In this document: in pieces, positions 6,700-8,447 of the stretch | Layout of the letters: each line of letters opens with the position of its first letter | How positions within the stretch are numbered: position 1 is the stretch's first letter | Assembly: GCA_002705575.1 (NCBI GenBank) | Contig: PAHI01000020.1 | Span: 1 to 8,447, forward strand | Direction of reading: 5' to 3' | DNA from: Fidelibacterota bacterium | GTDB lineage: Bacteria; Marinisomatota; Marinisomatia; SCGC-AAA003-L08; GCA-002719095 | DNA: 8,447 nucleotides | Position numbers and translations under genes: made by a program | The notes under the pieces: generated by a model | Database searches by the model: none | Told to the model about the DNA's origin: nothing | The model's input: only the letters and a program-made list of their open reading frames with translations

Positions 6700-7902
6700 A
6701 TGAATTTTAAACATTCTTTGATGCATAATAATTTCACTCCGAGTGATTTATCGGCTGTAAGAAAATTATTGAGTCAAAAAAATATTGTTTTAACACAATC
6801 AAAAGAAGTTGAAAAATTTGAAAAATTATGGTCCAGATGGCTTGGTGTAAAATATTCAACTTTCGTAAATTCTGGGTCATCTGCTAATTATATTTCAATT
6901 AAAATTTTACAAATTTTGAATAAGAAAAAATTTAAAAATGAAATTATCATACCCTCTTTAACTTGGGTTTCAGATGTTAATTCAGTCATAATGAATGGTT
7001 TTAGGCCAGTTTTTGTTGATATAAATTTATCTAATCTTTCAATGAATCAAGATGAGGTATTAAAAAAAATAAATAAAAAAACCCTAGCAGTTTTTATCAC
7101 TCATGCGCAAGGATTTAATGGTTTTAGTAATTATTTTTTAAAAGAACTCAAAAAGAAAAAAGTTCATTTAATTGAAGATGTTTGTGAAAGTCATGGTGCT
7201 AAACATAATAATAAGAAACTAGGAACTTTTGGTCTAATTTCAAATTTTTCTTTTTATTATGCCCACCATATGACAACAATCGAAGGTGGTATGATATGTA
7301 CTAATAATAGAGACATATACGAAATTTCAAAAATTTTAAGGTCTCATGGAATGGTTAGAGAATCTAAAAATAAGCTTTATGAAAAAAAAATGATTAAAAA
7401 ATTTAAAAATTTGTCTCCAAAATTTATTTTTTTATATCCAACTCTAAATTTTAGAAATACAGAAATAGGAGCTGTAATAGGTATAAATCAATTAAAAAAG
7501 TTAGATTTTAACAATAAAAAAAGAATATTAAATTTTATTTATTTTTTAAAAAACTTAGATTCAAAAAAATATTTTACAAAATTTGACCTTAAGGGATCCT
7601 CAAACTATGCTTTTCCACTAATTCTTAATATCAAAAATTTAAAAATTAGAGATAAATTCGAAAAGTATTTATTGAAAAACAATATTGAATTTAGAAGAGG
7701 TAATGCTGGAGGTGGTAATCAATTAAGACAACCATATATCCAAGAGCATATTAAGATTAAAAATTTTTCAAAGTTTAGAAATGTTGAGCACGTGCATTTT
7801 TTTGGATATTATATAGGTAATTATCCAAATTTAACAAAAAAAAAAATTAAAAAGATTACTGAAATTTTAAATAGATTTTCATTTCTTTCTAAAGGTAAAT
7901 AA
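6700..7902 (+). CDS. DegT/DnrJ/EryC1/StrS-fold PLP enzyme lacking the catalytic lysine, probable sugar 3-dehydratase (ColD-like)
   Basis: The 400-residue protein has the sugar-aminotransferase fold (aspartate aminotransferase-like, PLP or PMP cofactor). A cofactor phosphate-contact segment NSGSSANY is at 58-65, and Asp160 in IEDVCESHGA should contact the pyridine nitrogen. SNFSFYYAHHMTTIEGG at 181-197 holds the site that carries the Schiff-base lysine in transaminases (SF-x(3)-K-N-L-x(3)-EGG). Here that residue is His189, as in ColD (His188) and the CDP-sugar 3-dehydrase E1 (His220). These enzymes remove the C3 hydroxyl from a 4-keto nucleotide sugar rather than transfer an amino group. The E1-type C-x-C-x2-C iron-sulfur motif is absent, so ColD (PMP with glutamate) is the closer model. 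The ATG abuts the previous TAA with no gap. AAGGA at 6682-6686 is 13 nt upstream. The Met8 codon at 6721 is an alternative start. Substrate identity is inferred. Confidence 0.82.
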   Translation: MNFKHSLMHNNFTPSDLSAVRKLLSQKNIVLTQSKEVEKFEKLWSRWLGVKYSTFVNSGSSANYISIKILQILNKKKFKNEIIIPSLTWVSDVNSVIMNGFRPVFVDINLSNLSMNQDEVLKKINKKTLAVFITHAQGFNGFSNYFLKELKKKKVHLIEDVCESHGAKHNNKKLGTFGLISNFSFYYAHHMTTIEGGMICTNNRDIYEISKILRSHGMVRESKNKLYEKKMIKKFKNLSPKFIFLYPTLNFRNTEIGAVIGINQLKKLDFNNKKRILNFIYFLKNLDSKKYFTKFDLKGSSNYAFPLILNIKNLKIRDKFEKYLLKNNIEFRRGNAGGGNQLRQPYIQEHIKIKNFSKFRNVEHVHFFGYYIGNYPNLTKKKIKKITEILNRFSFLSKGK

Positions 7903-7908
7903 TAAAAT

Positions 7909-8447
7909 ATGAAAAAGATCTTAATTACAGGTGGCGGTGGTTATATTGGATCAATGTTGTCCACGGATTTATTAAATCTTGGCCATAAGGTAACTGTGAT
8001 AGATCTATTGAAATATGACAATAGTTCCTTAAACCATTTATATATAAACAAAAATTTTAATTTTATAAACGATGATGTTAGAAATAAAAATCTTATTAAA
8101 GAGCAGGTGAAAAATAATGAATTTATAGTGCCTCTAGCAGGTTTGGTAGGAGCACCTTTATGTGAAAAAAATAAAACAGAAGCTATTACAACAAATTTAG
8201 ATGCAATTAAATTAATTTTAAAATTTATAACAAAAAAAAATAAACTCATTTATTTAACAACTAATTCCGGGTATGGGATAGGTGAAAAAGATAAATTTTG
8301 TGATGAGGATAGCCCTCTAAAACCAATTTCATTATATGGAAGAACTAAATGTGATGCAGAGCATGAAGTAAGAAAAAAGCAAAATACTGTTTGTTTTAGA
8401 TTAGCAACCGTATTTGGTGCCAGTTATAGAATGAGAAGTGATTTACT
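7909..8447 (+). CDS. NAD-dependent epimerase/dehydratase (extended SDR), truncated by the window edge
   Basis: About 179 complete codons are visible before the window ends without a stop. The start MKKILITGGGGYIGS carries the GxxGxxG nucleotide-binding motif (GGGGYIG, 8-14). Asp32 ends the second strand as in NAD-preferring members, DDV is at 55-57, and LAGLVG at 77-82 follows the fourth strand. The catalytic Tyr-x3-Lys is Y143-GRT-K147. The TTNSGYG segment (117-123) supplies the Ser/Thr but lacks the Thr-Asp-Glu of nucleotide-sugar 4,6-dehydratases, so an epimerase or 4-keto-reductase is more likely. The RLATVFG segment (164-170) is typical of this family in polysaccharide loci. It begins 6 nt after the previous stop, with AAAGG at 7891-7895 as a weak ribosome-binding site. 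It would suit a finishing step on the deoxy-keto sugar. The missing C-terminal part is where substrate specificity is set. Confidence 0.85.
   Translation, partial: MKKILITGGGGYIGSMLSTDLLNLGHKVTVIDLLKYDNSSLNHLYINKNFNFINDDVRNKNLIKEQVKNNEFIVPLAGLVGAPLCEKNKTEAITTNLDAIKLILKFITKKNKLIYLTTNSGYGIGEKDKFCDEDSPLKPISLYGRTKCDAEHEVRKKQNTVCFRLATVFGASYRMRSDL

Noticed and set aside
7941..8249. Minus-strand open frame of 102 codons
   Set aside because: It is antisense to the SDR gene, whose + strand frame shows the Rossmann motif, the catalytic Tyr/Lys and a good start. The antisense product is low-complexity Phe/Leu/Ile-rich.
1..8447. CRISPR arrays, tRNA or rRNA genes, insertion sequences, riboswitches, strong terminators
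   Set aside because: No spaced direct repeats, transposase motifs, RNA gene signatures or GC-rich stem plus T-run were seen. Coding is nearly continuous, with no gap over about 120 bases.

Overview
The window is AT-rich (about 30% G+C by eye) and lysine-rich in its proteins, with dense, co-directional, overlapping bacterial genes. It looks like a surface-polysaccharide (LPS O-antigen or capsule) sugar-biosynthesis operon. The composition and compact layout would fit a streamlined marine bacterium such as a SAR11-like alphaproteobacterium, or an AT-rich Campylobacterota. That assignment is inference: no rRNA, tRNA or housekeeping marker is present to settle it.

Layout, all on the + strand. 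(i) 1-120: AT-rich non-coding or gene-edge stretch. (ii) 121-705: GmhA-like SIS-domain phosphosugar (phosphoheptose) isomerase. (iii) 742-2445: acetolactate-synthase-like thiamine diphosphate (ThDP) enzyme. (iv) 2460-3980: B12-binding-type radical SAM enzyme. (v) 3973-4812 and 4797-5711: a two-subunit ThDP enzyme resembling the E1 alpha and beta subunits of 2-oxoacid dehydrogenases. (vi) 5713-6699: HddA-type GHMP sugar kinase. (vii) 6700-7902: DegT/DnrJ/EryC1/StrS-fold PLP protein with histidine in place of the Schiff-base lysine, as in the sugar 3-dehydratases ColD and E1. (viii) 7909-8447: NAD-dependent extended SDR (sugar epimerase/reductase type), cut by the window edge. Gaps range from 36 nt down to overlaps of 8 and 16 nt, so genes 2-8 look like one transcription unit, probably led by gene 1.

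How they could work together: the isomerase and the GHMP kinase are two of the steps that make heptose 1,7-bisphosphate from sedoheptulose 7-phosphate, the entry to GDP- or ADP-heptose. The lysine-less PLP enzyme predicts C3 deoxygenation of a 4-keto nucleotide sugar. The SDR predicts a keto-reduction or epimerisation. The most unusual content is two different ThDP systems plus a cobalamin-type radical SAM enzyme in one sugar operon. YerE (yersiniose) is an acetolactate-synthase-like enzyme that adds a two-carbon unit to a 3,6-dideoxy-4-keto sugar, and the AviB1/AviB2 pair (avilamycin eurekanate) is E1-like. The best working hypothesis is therefore a branched-chain deoxy-sugar, possibly a branched deoxy-heptose, as a surface-glycan component. 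The nucleotidyltransferase, the heptose bisphosphate phosphatase, a 4,6-dehydratase and any glycosyltransferases are not in the window and would have to lie outside it.
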